Below, piece after piece: positions 13,601 through 24,180 of a stretch of DNA of 64,000 bases. Position numbers and translations under genes: made by a program. The stretch is from assembly GCA_963556255.1 (NCBI GenBank), contig OY744607.1:363501-427500 (forward strand), written 5' to 3'. The notes under the pieces were generated by a model. The model saw nothing but the letters and a program-made list of their open reading frames with translations. It had not been told where the DNA came from and did not search any database. Numbering within the stretch: the first letter of the stretch is position 1; the number at the start of each line of letters is the position of its first letter. This stretch comes from Allolobophora icterica (lineage: Eukaryota > Annelida > Clitellata > Crassiclitellata > Lumbricidae).

Positions 13601-16600
13601 AAAATGGACTGCAGAAGTTCTATGTTCAAAATCCGGTAGGTCAGGGTATCTCCAAATGACAAATCGCCAGACAGGATTTAAGTCTAATGATGACATTTGT
13701 ATAGTTTTAAATTTAAATGGACTTTTTCGAGGTTCTTAACATGGAACACATTACGTATATATACAACATTGACTGTTCTATTCTTCAGAACAATTCATGC
13801 CATAGATACCATGGTAAAGACGTTGGAAATTCATACGGTCAGACTGGAAAGTATTGTGCATGAAAGGAGTCAGGAGCTGTACGAGCAGAAACAGAGAGCC
13901 GATTCACTTCTCTACAGCATCTTGCCAAAGTATTTAATCCACTCTTTACTGTGTCTTAACGAAGTATATGAGTAATCATTGACCGTTAATTGTCGCTGAA
14001 GTTCTGCTAAAATGATGTATATCTACAATGGTTTTGGGACTGCGTGTAAACAACCTAAAACTGGATCTGTCTTCTAGCTTCAACCAGGATAGACTGTGTG
14101 CGTCGATTCCTCCTGTACATCCGGCGTCAAGATCCGTTTCACATCCATCTGTCTATTTAATAAATCCTACGAGCCTGGCTAAATTCCACGCTGTCGCTCA
14201 TCTAGCGGCGGGTATAGCATCCTTCGGCCCTGATCTTGTAATCATCGTCGAAAGCTGGTTAAAACTTCACCACAACGAAACTCTATTCCTCATACCTGGA
14301 TTCCAACTGCATCGGCGGGACCGGCTTGTTTGACGGGGCGGAGGAATAGCAATATACTGCCGATCTTCCCTGAAGTCGTCAATTTACATACCCTGTGCGC
14401 CAATCTGTCCGGAACTAGAGCTTCTCTGGATCCGGTTCGAATTCAAGAATCAGCATTACCGTATTGGTGGACTATACCATCCACCGAAACCTGTTTACGC
14501 AGTATCTACACTCATCTCCAGCCTTGAAGCAACGTTGGACGAGTTCCTTTAGGACAACCTCCTTGTCATTCATGGAGGCGACTTCAATGCGCTGCCTAAT
14601 GACGTCATACAATCAATGGGTCTCCATGCAGAATTCACAGGTCCAACCCATATGGGGCACTCCCTTGACAGATTGTACACGTCACAGCCTATGTTTGCGA
14701 TCTGTTCTGCTCTCCAGTCTGTGATTAAAACGATGCACTCTGCTGTCTTCGCTACGTCTGAAGCCGAGGCGCGATGCCCGGATGCTGCTTCATCGCAGCG
14801 TTTGATAAATTCTACACTTTCATCGATAGCACGTTAAACCGCTTTGTCCCTTCCCACCAAATTACGATCAAGCGCCGGGACCCGCCACACGTAACTCCAT
14901 ACCTCAAATACCTGTTACAAAAAAGAAACTCACTACACAGGCGTCATCGTGTTGGAGGCCGCGGAGGCCTTAGCCATCAGGATTAACGAGTATATTACCA
15001 AGCGAAACACGTCTTCCTTCGACGGTCTCCAACGAGGTTCTAAGAAACTCTGGGATGAAGTCAAACGTCTGAGGGGTGATGATAATGACTGCGTAAACGT
15101 AGCTAGCAGCATATCGTGCTCCTCCCTCAATATGCATTATCAATCAATCTCAACGGACTTGGATTATCCAGAGCCTAGGCCTAAGTTAACTGTTAATACA
15201 TCCTGCCCAGTAGAAATAACGGACTATCAAGTGTGGAAGGCGTTGGACTCCATTCGTGGCTCCTCTGATGGTCCCGATGGCATCCCGGCATGGTTGTTAT
15301 CGTCGATGGCACATCTTCTCAGCTCCCCTATAGCTTTTCTGTTCCAGGTATCGTTCCAATCCGCTTATGTTCCTCCGCAATGGCGTTCGAGCTGCATCAC
15401 GCCAATCCCCAAAGTAACTCATCCGCTCTCTAAGGCTGAATACAGACCTATCTCTATCACTCCTGTCCTTTGCCGTTTACTGGAAAAGTATGTCGCTCGA
15501 AATTACTTTTACCCTATACTCACCAACCCTGGTGAAAACCAGGACTTTGAAGACCAGTATGCTTTTAGGCCAACCGGTTCCACTACCTCCGCCCTAATAG
15601 CCCTCACTCATAGCCTCCTTGATATACTGCAAGAAGAGCCTTACGTGCGCTTATTGGCTTTAGACTTATCCCGTGCATTTGACATGGTTAGGCATTCTCG
15701 CTTAGCTACTCAGCTTGCCTCTCTGCCGATCCCAGACTTCCTTTTTAACTGGATACTTGCTCTCCTTCGTGATCGCCAGCATTGCACTAAGTTTCTTGGG
15801 ATAGTGTCTTCCTACTGTCAAATAAACGCTAGCATTATTCAAGGCTCTGGCTTAGGACCAATCCACTTTCTTGTAGCTATCAAAGGCCTTAAACCTGTTA
15901 ACCCAGTAAACCGCCTGCTTAAATATGCTGACGACTGTTATCTTTTGATTCCAGCGTCAGCCATCCTTACCACAGAGGCTGAGCTAGACCATGTTGCTAG
16001 GTGGGCTGCCTCAAGCAACCTTAAGCTTAATTGTGCCAAATCTAAGGAAATGATAATAAGGCGGCGGCATTCCAAACTGGGAAACCCTCCCCCTCTTGTC
16101 TCTGGGATTGCCAGGGTCACTGATCAGGCGGTCTTCTTAGGAGTGACCATGTCCAATTGCATCTGATTCAGTTGCCATGTGCAGCGCCTCTGTGTAAAAG
16201 CGGGCCAGTCCCTCTACGCTATCCGATGCCTCATTGCTCATGGGATTGGGGGGCAGCGCCTGCATGATGTCCGGGCGACCACTCGCGCCCGTTTATTGTA
16301 CGCCTCGCCGGCCTGGTGGGGCTGGTAAATGTTGAACAGCGCTCGCGTCTTTGTGCGTTTGTTAGAAGGCTGGTTCGACTAGGGTATCTGCCAGTAGGCT
16401 GTGAACCTTTTGACGCACTTTGTGCGAGAGCTGACAACGTCCTTTTCGCTGCCATACTGCGTAACCCCGGTCACGTCCTCCACGCTCTGCTTTCCCCTAT
16501 TAAGGCTTGTAGCTATTCGCTACGCCCCCGCCCGCATAGTCGTGAGATTCCTAAAGCTGATGCGTTGTCCCGGAGAAGTTTCATCACCAGAATGCTACAC

Positions 16601-19465
16601 CTAAAGTAAAATAAATATATGGACTTTTTCTGTAATTTTCTGTAATTTTAATAATCGCCTACTGACAATGTTCCCTTCCCTATTATCTCTTTTATCCAAC
16701 TCCATATCCTATTTAACATGGTTATAAGTTTTTATATTATGTTTCGTGTACCTCTTTTTGTATTAACCTGTTTGTCAGCCACAGTGCGTTTGCAGGTGGT
16801 TTATTAAAGAACATACTTACTTACTTACTTACTTACTTACTTTAACTTCTCAGAAGGTATTTTGGCCAAAAACCGCACGATTTTGTTACTGACAGCCTTC
16901 ATTTACTGTGGTTCTTAAGGGTTGTCGCAGAGCAGTTGAAGCAAGGTAGTAAGGTGTTACCAGAACACTTTGAAGCAGTGACAATTTTTGTTTCCGATAT
17001 CGTTGCGTTCACACCGCTTGCAGCAGCCAGTACTCCAATACAGGTCGTGTATCTCCTATTGGTTAAATCTTCTACAACATAAAAGCCATTGCCCAGTTTA
17101 TCCAATCGTAATCGTAATCGTAATCTCTAAAGCGCCACTCGAAGGCCAAGCGCAGGGCACCAGCCTATTCACGAGCGCTGCGTCAAATCAGAGGGTTTTC
17201 CAAAGAATAGTCCATTGGAAGTCCAAGTCCGGTTTCCATGGGGACTGATCGAGCGGAGGCAGAGCAGCTGTAAATTCGGGCGTCGTTTAGGGCGATAAGA
17301 ATTGGAAGGCGAAGGATCGGATGAGTCTTCTTGAAAGGTGAGACTTCAGTTTTGAGTGGAAAGTCCGAGGGGTGATAGATAGAGAAGCATGAAGAGGATG
17401 ATGGAGGACGAGTTGCGATGAATAAACTTGATATTGATTGAAAGACGATTGATTGTGAGAAATGCACGAATTGGTCCAATAGAATGCAAAAGATAAAAAA
17501 AGGGCCAACTTAACGGTTGGCTAATAGAGCGAGGAAAAGATGTTAAGGACTAGAATTAACCAAACGTTGTTTCCAGAGTCGATTAAATTCTCCTTTCTGT
17601 AACGTGTACAAGATTGAGAATAGTAGTCGGCCTTGAAGTTTAATTCTTATCTGTTAAGAAGTTGTGTCAATTTAAGTGTCTGTGAAAGCTTCGTTTTTCA
17701 TTATTGCCAGGGACGTATCTAGCGTTGGATTTAATCGACTCTGGAAACAACGTTTGGTTAATTCTAGTCCCAAACGAAGTTGAAGCCCCCCAAACAAGTC
17801 AAGCCGTTGTATGCTTACGGCTAAAATTCGTATGAACACTGTATAAATGCTGCCATGTTCAAGGCTTAAGCCCCCCCAAACGAAAAAGGCTAGTTACGTG
17901 CCTGATTATTGCAGGTGGTGACCTTTCTTGGGTTGTTGTACAATATGTTTGACGAGATCATTGACAGAAATGACGTCTACAAGGTCTATTATTTTAGCTG
18001 CCATTACTTGGTTTTAGTTATTTCATGAAAATATTTTAATGCAAAAGGATCACTGCTTTTTGTAGGAAATTTTCAGTTAACCGCTTTTTGAAGCGATGGC
18101 TTTTTTTTAGTTAACCGCTTTTTAAGCGCTGGCTAGTGTTTCAAGTCGCTTAAGCATTACAAAAAGTTTTATGTATTAATGAAGAGTTGTTATTTGCATA
18201 AAGTTGCTTTCTCCAAGTTCAAGAAGTTGTGAAACTTTAATATGGTGATTATGCAATTAAGCTGTAACGAATTAATTTTTATCATAACAATTCGTTATTG
18301 CTATACCTTATTAATGCCACCCTGAGTAGGAATCCGTGAAATAGATTTTCACCTAGACTGATCAAAACTTGTAGCAATTTTCAATTAACATGGTCGACGA
18401 GCATTTTTGATATCATACCGCTGTATGACTGCCATTTTAAGAGACTTCTAGGTTTCTGTTTAACTGAATGTGAGCCATTGTTCAACAGGTTGAGACAAGT
18501 GGTGATGCATACATTGTGGCAAGTGGCCTGCCAACACGGAATGGCAATGCCCATGCCTCGGAGATCGCCACTTTTGCCCTGCAGCTTCTCAACTCCATTC
18601 TGAAGTTTAAAGTTCCACACTTGCCAGACAAAGTTCTTCAAATACGGATCGGACTACACACAGGTATTTGTATTTTTCGTTTATTAGAACCATGAATACT
18701 ATTCTTTTATTCTGAGCGTGTGAAGAATGCTACATATCTGAAGATATTCAAGTCACTACTCAAAACCTGCGTTTTTTTTTATCATATCATACCCAAGTAT
18801 GACTGTCTTTGGTTGCTAAATTCATAGTGCGCCCATTTCTTTGGCCTCATGTGAGCTTCGGCTCTAAGTAAATCATCATCATCATCGTCGTCGTCGTCAT
18901 TATCGTCATTATCATCATAATTATTATTATTATTAGTTTATTACGAACATTGTTAACGCGCGCAAAGTCAAACAGGAATGCGAATCTGAGGCACGGTTAG
19001 TCTGTCGCCACTTGAAGATCGCTAAGATATCCAGATGTTTGAAAGCCAGTGAGAAGTAGTGACTTTTGAGGCGTTTCTTGAAAGAAGAAGATGAGTTCCA
19101 GCAACGGAGAAACATTGGCAGTCGATTCCATTCCTTGGGACTGCAACACGAAATGCGCAAGAACCCATGACACTGTTACACGTAGGCTCAACCAAAAGAC
19201 ATAACCGAAGACCGCAGACTGCGTAGCGGGATGTAAGCAGATAGTACTGGTTGAAGATAGGTAGGATTGCCCATTGTGAGGGTTTTATAGGTTAAACAGA
19301 CCAGTTTTAGTCTAATTCTGAATTTTACAGGGAGCCATTGCAGCTCGTGGAGCAGAGTTAACGAGTTTGAACGAGAAGATTCACGCAGCACCACACTAGC
19401 CAGATCAAAGCTCGTCCGTTGCCCCACGGTATCACAGTCTGGCAGTCTGGTCTTTTGCCATCCGA

Positions 19466-19541
<76 letters not shown>

Positions 19542-22353
19542 GTTATTACGCTAAGAATGTATGATTATCAGGGTTTGAAAATTTTTTTCCGATAACACAC
19601 ATAAATATCTCTTGGTTTCATAATCGTTATCGTCATCATCACCGTAGACATCGTCATAATCATAATCATCATACTGCAGACTCTATAGTAACTCCAATAA
19701 TTCAAGTTAACTTTTGTGTAAGCACAATTTTCAATTCATTTAGTCTTAAATAACAAAATTAGATCTTTGAAGTTGTTTTCTGTGATGAGTTGTAGTGTAT
19801 TTTGCTCTGATTTGGTGTTTGTGGTGTATGACTGTAGGTCATGTACTGGCCGGAATCGTTGGTCTGAAGATGCCGAGGTATTGTCTGTTTGGTGACACAG
19901 TCAGCACAGCTTACATCATGGAAAGAAGCTCTCCACGTATTTACTTCCGTTGTCGAATATGTTCTTTAATTACATTTTCTCTACAATCGTTGGATAGAAC
20001 CTGAGTCTCATTAACTTCGTTTTTAAAATCATTTGTTTTTGTTGTATAGGGTTGCTAAAATGACATGGAGATTAATTAGCATCTGGTATTTAAACAAGTT
20101 TGGTTCAATTGCTTTGGTAAGGATTTTCATCAGATATCAGAGGATTGACGTGATTCCTGCTAAAATAACAAAATAGCAAAATAATGATTACTGCATTTCT
20201 TGCCTCTGGACAGAATAATCTGACTTTCCCAACAACCTTAGAAAAATTACTGTAAAATTCTGGCTTTTTGATGTTTGAGAAATGTGTGTCAATAGCTGTC
20301 ATCTTTGTTTTGTTCAACAGCAAATTCAATTCATGTCAGTGATACAACATACAAACTACTTAATGACACCGGCGTCTATAAACTGGTCGAGCATTCTAAA
20401 ATAGATTACGAGGTGAGATGGCTTTCACATATCTTATGGCTAATTTGTCAGTTGAAATATTGTTTTCTAATAATATGATCGAGTGATTTCTGTAGCGCCG
20501 TAATCATTGTACATAAAACATATGTCGATGGTCATTTCAAGTGAAATTGTAGGAAAAAATCAAATAGGCTTTGGGAGAAGCCCGGACAAAATCTGACAGC
20601 TAGGAGTGACCAGAAATCAGGCAATGGTCAGTCAGATCTTTGATTGATTGAATAATTACTTTTTTGATTGGTACGGTATTAATTGTTTAATTCCAATCAT
20701 TAATTGATATACGTATGACAGTCAAGGTTGAAATCATTTCCACGGTGCTTAAGTTAAAAAAATTTACATTCGCTCCGTCAGAGCTGAAAAGACTTTAGGG
20801 TGCTTTAAATTAAAAAAAGGTTTTTTGTGCTGTATTATACGTTATGTTATCGCATATTTAATACGTTTGCCTCTCACAGGGTATAAGTTCAAAACCGCGC
20901 GCAGAAAACAGCGCCGTTTAAAACCGCGTGTAGTTCTTTATAGCGCGCGGTCATAACCACACGGTATTTGTTTTCCATACGATAAGGTCAATTTTGCATA
21001 TTGTTGATAATATTCTACAGCGAAGAATGGAAGGATAAGAAAACAAACAGGTTATTCCGATACAGTCAGTCATGCATAATGTTCATAATGTTCTTGCATA
21101 GTGTTTATAATATTAATGCATAATGTTCAAAATGTTCTAAAACGAAGATTGAAAAGGTTCAGAACTACACTTGTAAGATGTAAGTTATGTGCGATGCCAC
21201 GAAGATAATCCAACAAAGGACGATCCGCATAATCGGCGACGATGGCTTTGATACGGCCGGCTGTGTCTCTGTAGATTCGTCGACCCGGAGCAGGTGGTTG
21301 ACCAGCGATTTACTGTTCAATTTTCAACTCGTTCATGCTCTGTTCTTTCTGTAGGCCCTGTATGAACTTCCAGATGGTTGGATGACATTGACTAGTACCA
21401 AGAAGCTCATTGAAACTTCGATGCCACCCTTTGTTTGCACTGTGGGTCTTTGTTAGATCATGGAGGACAGCATCATAACAGTTCCACAATGAATGACTGA
21501 ATAATGGTTCACCTCTACCTCCACGTTTATTATAAACATTATGCAAGAACATTATGAACATTATGCATGATTGACTGTTTCGGATTAACCTGTTCGTTTT
21601 CTTAACCTATCATTTATCGCTGTTGAACATTATCAACATTAAGCAAAATGTTGCCACACATTGACTTTATCGTATGGAAAAATAAATACCGCGCGGTTAG
21701 CCTATGACCGCGAGCTATAAAGAACTACACGCGGCTTTAAACGGCGCTGTTTTCTGCGCGCGGTTTTGAACGTAAACCCTCTCACAGTCACAGATACGTC
21801 TACTTGGTGCACTGGACGAAGATGATAAAGCCTTGTTACCCATCTGGATACCGAGTTGTTTTGCTGTCATTTCGTTTGGCAACGAATCCGTCAGAACCTG
21901 CCTCTCACTGTCACTTTCATGCATCTGAACATTTATTCAGCATCTTAATTCAAGAACCTCTGTTAGTGACTAAACCTTTACCTTTTCCTACCTATGTTGA
22001 CGGAATTTGAAACCACGTACCTGTAGATTGTGTTTCTTCATTAAACAGAAAACTAAAAGAATGATGGCATTGAAATGGTTATGAAGAACTTCTTTTATTT
22101 TTAGGGTAAGCAAGGAATGCAGACTTATCGATTACTTGGCAAGATTGTAAGACGTCTGTCATCGCCTGATGTTCCAGCAAGACGAGCATCGTTCTCAGGA
22201 CGCCTTCCAAGTTCCCAGCCATCGGACTTGGATCTTCCCACTCCTGCAGCATCAGTTGACCTTAATACGCGAAGACCTTCGCTACTAGGACGTCTTTTAA
22301 GTGGAATTGACTTTTCCAAAAGGCGACCCTCGCTTCCAGGCAGCATCACATAG
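1870..22353 (+). CDS. Receptor guanylyl cyclase copy A, exons 2-20 (exon 1 upstream of window)
   Basis: Membrane guanylyl cyclase of the natriuretic-peptide-receptor / sperm GC family; the family normally turns GTP into cGMP when an extracellular peptide binds. Exons, all GT-AG: 1870-1980, 2659-2861, 3919-4051, 4415-4618, 5249-5333, 6042-6135, 7267-7392, 8223-8303, 8685-8861, 9056-9251, 11256-11417, 12170-12371, 13789-13929, 16920-17043, 17915-17983, 18489-18663, 19838-19936, 20321-20412, 22105-22353 (stop TAG). The 2723 nt are in phase throughout, with no stop or frameshift. They encode the end of the ANF-receptor domain, TM helix, kinase-homology domain, helical linker, cyclase domain and an RRxS tail. 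Every exon length equals that of copy B except exon 8, one codon shorter. Introns hold a near-full LINE, a hAT element, a MITE and a MULE foldback absent from B. The cyclase lacks two transition-state residues. Confidence 0.93.
2150..2530 (-). mobile_element. LINE 3' tail in intron 2, shared with copy B
   Basis: Begins with an AATTTATATAGCGCCACTT-type end and on the minus strand keeps the LINE C-terminal flavour at 2323-2505 ([18 protein letters not shown]). A matching tail lies at the same intron position in copy B (about 36220-36560), so this insertion predates the A/B duplication. Confidence 0.6.
3180..3730 (-). mobile_element. Probable LINE 3' tail in intron 3 of copy A
   Basis: Carries phrases that recur in the other LINE tails here (AGCGCTCCAGACCCAAC, CAAGCGCTTGCGGAACAG, GACGAAAGCAAAGCTTCTATGCTGAG) in the same minus orientation. 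Copy B intron 3 is about 600 bp shorter and lacks most of this stretch. No coding capacity is left. Confidence 0.5.
5249..6135 (+). CDS. Copy A transmembrane and juxtamembrane exons 6-7
   Basis: Exon 6 (5249-5333) encodes one hydrophobic span, roughly [20 protein letters not shown], ending in a TyrArg stop-transfer edge. Exon 7 (6042-6135) continues with [20 protein letters not shown], which matches the family's juxtamembrane YRKxxxExELxxxxWxIxWEDI signature. Phase 2 and phase 0 donors join correctly. This places the ligand domain outside and the kinase and cyclase domains inside the cell. Confidence 0.92.
5395..5790 (-). mobile_element. LINE 3' end with readable RT C-terminus
   Basis: The minus-strand frame 5395-5778 (127 codons) matches the C-terminal tail of CR1/L2-type LINE proteins: [14 protein letters not shown], then [18 protein letters not shown], then [19 protein letters not shown]. 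The + strand start reads GAATTTATATAGGGCCCCTTC, the family's 3' end. It lies in intron 6 of copy A. Copy B has different insertions in that intron. Confidence 0.75.
6290..6880. repeat. Copy-A-specific insertion of unknown type in intron 7
   Basis: Intron 7 is 1131 bp in A but 519 bp in B. The extra sequence begins near a second GCTGGGTGC repeat and includes a TTTCTATATAAAGCGCAGTTTAGG block like the LINE tails. I see no ORF of note and no clear inverted ends or target duplication. Confidence 0.35.
7267..12371 (+). CDS. Copy A Ser/Thr-rich segment and kinase-homology domain, exons 8-13
   Basis: Exon 8 (7267-7392) is Ser-rich ([16 protein letters not shown]), at the place where other receptor GCs carry regulatory phosphosites. 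Exon 9 (8223-8303) has the VVK lysine strand. Exon 10 (8685-8861) has the HxNINxFVGAC and CPKGS blocks. Exon 11 (9056-9251) has the [16 protein letters not shown] loop and DYG in place of DFG, with no HRD Asp, as usual in this pseudokinase family. Exon 12 (11256-11417) has LWMAPELLR and [13 protein letters not shown]. Exon 13 (12170-12371) has RPVEPED, the [12 protein letters not shown] helix and the domain end. The domain is expected to regulate the cyclase, not to phosphorylate. Confidence 0.92.
9867..11062 (-). mobile_element. Internally deleted hAT-like DNA transposon (ZBED type)
   Basis: The ends read CAGGGGTTCTGAAAC and, reversed, GAGGGGTTCTCAAAC, flanked by a perfect 8-bp duplication TAGTAGTG (9859-9866 and 11063-11070), the hAT signature. 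The minus-strand frame 10222-10494 encodes a BED-finger start typical of ZBED5-like hAT proteins ([19 protein letters not shown], then [13 protein letters not shown]). After one in-frame TAG it continues with [19 protein letters not shown]. The catalytic core is missing, so it is non-autonomous. Copy B intron 11 lacks it. Confidence 0.88.
11597..11805. mobile_element. Small hAT-type MITE with repeated GTGAGTATA motif
   Basis: The left end CAGGGCTGTAGT and right end ACTACAGCCTTG are inverted. Flanks are GTTACAGG (11589-11596) and ATTACAGG (11806-11813), a 7/8 target duplication. Inside, a GTGAGTATA motif appears five times, mostly as AGGTGAGTATACG. There is no coding capacity. It lies in intron 12 of copy A and is absent from B. 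Confidence 0.72.
12438..12459 (+). repeat. Interstitial TTAGGG repeats
   Basis: About three and a half perfect copies of the animal telomere unit in the + orientation. Two single CCCTAA/CCCTGA-like words follow at about 12541-12562. Too short to be a telomere. Confidence 0.85.
12829..12960 (+). repeat. Dispersed repeat, copy 1 of 3
   Basis: Starts near TTAGCACAACTGAGGGAGTT and includes AAGACTTAACTGTGGGGTCC. Related copies lie at 45784-45895 (+) and about 55600-55735 (-, inside the hAT-like element at 55054-56876). No function or family recognised. Confidence 0.6.
13789..13929 (+). CDS. Copy A helical linker exon 14
   Basis: Encodes the dimerising helical linker between kinase-homology and cyclase domains. 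It has heptad-like [20 protein letters not shown] followed by [15 protein letters not shown], which matches the family's KRKADxLLxxMLP end. Phase 2 in and out agree with the neighbouring exons. The copy B equivalent is 48253-48393. Confidence 0.92.
14024..16842 (+). mobile_element. Near-full-length non-LTR retrotransposon (CR1/Jockey-like), decayed
   Basis: The 5' part (14028-14840, frameshifted) keeps an AP-endonuclease-like region ([13 protein letters not shown], then [11 protein letters not shown]). The open frame 14949-16166 keeps the reverse transcriptase: [58 protein letters not shown] and the catalytic KYADD. A further frame (16316-16609) has the tail [20 protein letters not shown] and RRSFITRML. 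It ends with an (ACTT)n tail near 16814-16842. It fills intron 14 of copy A; the same intron in copy B is only 315 bp. It is dead through several frameshifts. Confidence 0.9.
16920..20412 (+). CDS. Copy A cyclase catalytic domain exons 15-19
   Basis: Exons 16920-17043, 17915-17983, 18489-18663, 19838-19936 and 20321-20412. Present: first metal Asp in FVSDIVAFT, second in VETSGDAY, guanine-selecting Glu in KVET and Cys in RYCLFGDTV. Absent: the transition-state Asn and Arg of DTVNTASRM, which read DTVSTAYIM, giving Ser and Ile. The Gly of DIVGFT is Ala. The substrate pocket looks kept while the chemistry residues are lost. Activity is doubtful unless a partner subunit supplies them. The reading frame is intact. 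Confidence 0.93.
17106..17560 (-). mobile_element. LINE-tail-related repeat in intron 15 of copy A
   Basis: Begins with repeated AATCGT then TCTCTAAAGCGCCACTCGAAGGCCAAG, and shares long stretches with 58165-58990 and 43741-43870. On the minus strand it reads as a 3' tail of the window's common LINE family. One unit of the repeat that is tandemly expanded at 58227-58540 is visible here. Confidence 0.55.
18720..19430 (-). mobile_element. LINE 3' end in intron 17 of copy A
   Basis: The minus-strand frame 19188-19427 reads [27 protein letters not shown] and [20 protein letters not shown], the classic C-terminal LINE RT signature. The frame at 18933-19191 carries a shifted remnant of the following block. 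Trinucleotide CAT/CGT and ATT runs flank it. Confidence 0.8.
19466..19541. repeat. (ATT)n microsatellite
   Basis: An ATT trinucleotide run of about 76 bp, interrupted once near the end, just after the LINE tail in intron 17 of copy A. Confidence 0.95.
20880..21778. mobile_element. MULE-type foldback element, copy A only
   Basis: About 900 bp with long inverted ends. The left end reads GGTATAAGTTCAAAACCGCG and the right, reversed, GGTTTACGTTCAAAACCGCG; complementarity extends some 250 bp on each arm. It is flanked by a perfect 9-bp duplication CTCTCACAG (20871-20879 and 21779-21787), typical of Mutator-like elements. The central minus-strand frame 21310-21561 keeps a MULE transposase C-terminal fragment ([12 protein letters not shown], then [15 protein letters not shown]). 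Copy B intron 19 shows the empty site near 53850. Confidence 0.85.
22105..22353 (+). CDS. Copy A exon 20: end of cyclase domain and RRxS-rich tail
   Basis: Starts [12 protein letters not shown], the family's final strand, then runs into a basic tail of about 66 residues. It has four RRxS motifs (RRLS, RRAS, RRPS, RRPS), each a consensus for PKA/PKG phosphorylation, and ends at TAG. Copy B has the same layout (KRVS, RRAS, RRPS, RRPS) at 54162-54410. Phosphorylation is an inference from motif alone. Confidence 0.92.
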   Translation, partial: GKQGMQTYRLLGKIVRRLSSPDVPARRASFSGRLPSSQPSDLDLPTPAASVDLNTRRPSLLGRLLSGIDFSKRRPSLPGSIT

Positions 22354-23519
22354 TAGAATCGATTTTTGCTGATTAGTTGCAGATGTTTGGTGTCAGCTTA
22401 TGGCGAATCTAGGTCTTAGCCTGCAAACAGAGAAGCGGGGATTGGAGTAGCTAAGTATGTCAGTTAGATGGCTGTGAAGGAGTTGAATTGTCTGGATATG
22501 ATGGGCAGCTCTGGATGACTATTCCATATGTCTGTTTTATCATGTTGACTTAACAGGCAAAGGAAACAGGTGGCAGATCCCACATCCAGCTATACACCTT
22601 AAGTTGGTCGTATTGCCTTTCGCTGTCTGCTGTGTGTGAATAACTGTGACGATGACTGAACCTATTAGAACTGAGGTTCTGACGTAAAGCGCTACGTGTG
22701 CTGAGCTGAATTCAGCTGTGAATGGAATTTCCATTGCTGAGCTTCGAGAACAAAGTACTGAATGGGTCATGTACCGGTAGTTGCAGAATTTAAATTTGTC
22801 CACAGCATTGAACTCCGGAATAGGAATTGTCAGAAGATATACCCTATTAAATTTCTCTTGAGCTGTATAATATATATCTTGATATGGAATGCGTTCTTTA
22901 TTTTAAAGAATACCTTGGTCGGTCATTCCGTCCCCGTCCGTTTGCGTCTCTGTGAAATAACGACGTGATTTGTGGGGATGGAAACTGCCTAGTTGATCAT
23001 ACAAATCTTCATATTTTACCTTTATTATATGAAGATTATAAAGATGACATCCAACAAGGTGAATGGTCAAGCATTCTATACGACAGCTGAAGTCGGCCAT
23101 TGTGTGTTTCTCCGTCTACTGTTTAATGTGTTATTCACTGTAACTATGACTGAACCTACTAGATCCACAGCGTTAAGCTCTGGAATTGAAATGTTTAGAG
23201 ATTAACATATACCTGATTAAATTCTCATTAGGTGTTTATTAATTATCTTTTTATAGAATGAGTTTAAAAAACAAACCTTTTTTGTCTGTTGCCTGCATGC
23301 CCGACTTGCCCGTCTATCTTTTTCTCTGTCTCAGGTGCTTGTTCTGCGGGATAAAGTCACTTCCAACTAGATCAAGCCATAAGCGTTAATTACCATTATT
23401 ATGAATAATTATTTACAAAGCTCAAATGGCTATAACTAAATACTTCGCAAATACGCTAACATTACCACACTGCTCCAAGTTTTCACTAACCACAAATCAC
23501 ACTCGTAGGCCTAATTATA

Positions 23520-23760
23520 ATCTCGAGATTTCTACAGCGCCCAAAAAAAGTGAAGTCGCGTTAACCAGCTTATTCACAGGCGCTTAGACAAATCAAAATC
23601 GATAGGCCTAGGCGGGTGGTGGAATCGGTTCCAGGTCAAGATCCAAAGGAGTCAGTGAGGTGGACAGTAAGACGGCTAAGGTGATTGGTGTTTAGGCTTT
23701 AAATGGCGAGGGACGTAGGGAGAGGAGGAGGAATAGGGATAGAATTTGTGACAAATCTTA
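23520..23760 (-). mobile_element. LINE 3' tail remnant in A-B spacer
   Basis: Starts AATCTCGAGATTTCTACAGCG and continues with the same kind of tail seen elsewhere (CAGCTTATTCACAGGCGCTTAGACAAATC). No ORF remains. It is absent from the matching place after copy B, where other elements sit. Confidence 0.45.
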
Positions 23761-24180
23761 AAACTACTTGGATATTTGTCCCTTTAGTCATACGCCTACA
23801 GTTAAAATATGCACTGGGCTATGCCTAACGGAAAGTCAAATAATAGGCATACGCGTACAGTCCAAGGAATTTAAGGCGCTCGGTTCTTTTTACAGAAGAA
23901 TCGATGACACATTGAAGCACGCGAAGATTTCGATGAGCACAAAGGCCAATAGAAATTTCGGAGATAGACAAAAAGATGTCAACACTATTACATATTACTG
24001 GTCGATGAATGGGTAGAGTTCTTCAGAAACGTTGGCAACATAAAACACCTCTTAATTTAGCTTTGCGCGATTATTCTCGTTATGTTACCTACTGTATTAC
24101 TTGCTCACTTATTAATATGTATGTTTTGTTTTTCATATTCTTGTTCTTTGATACCAATGTCTTGGTGAATTAAAGATTGA

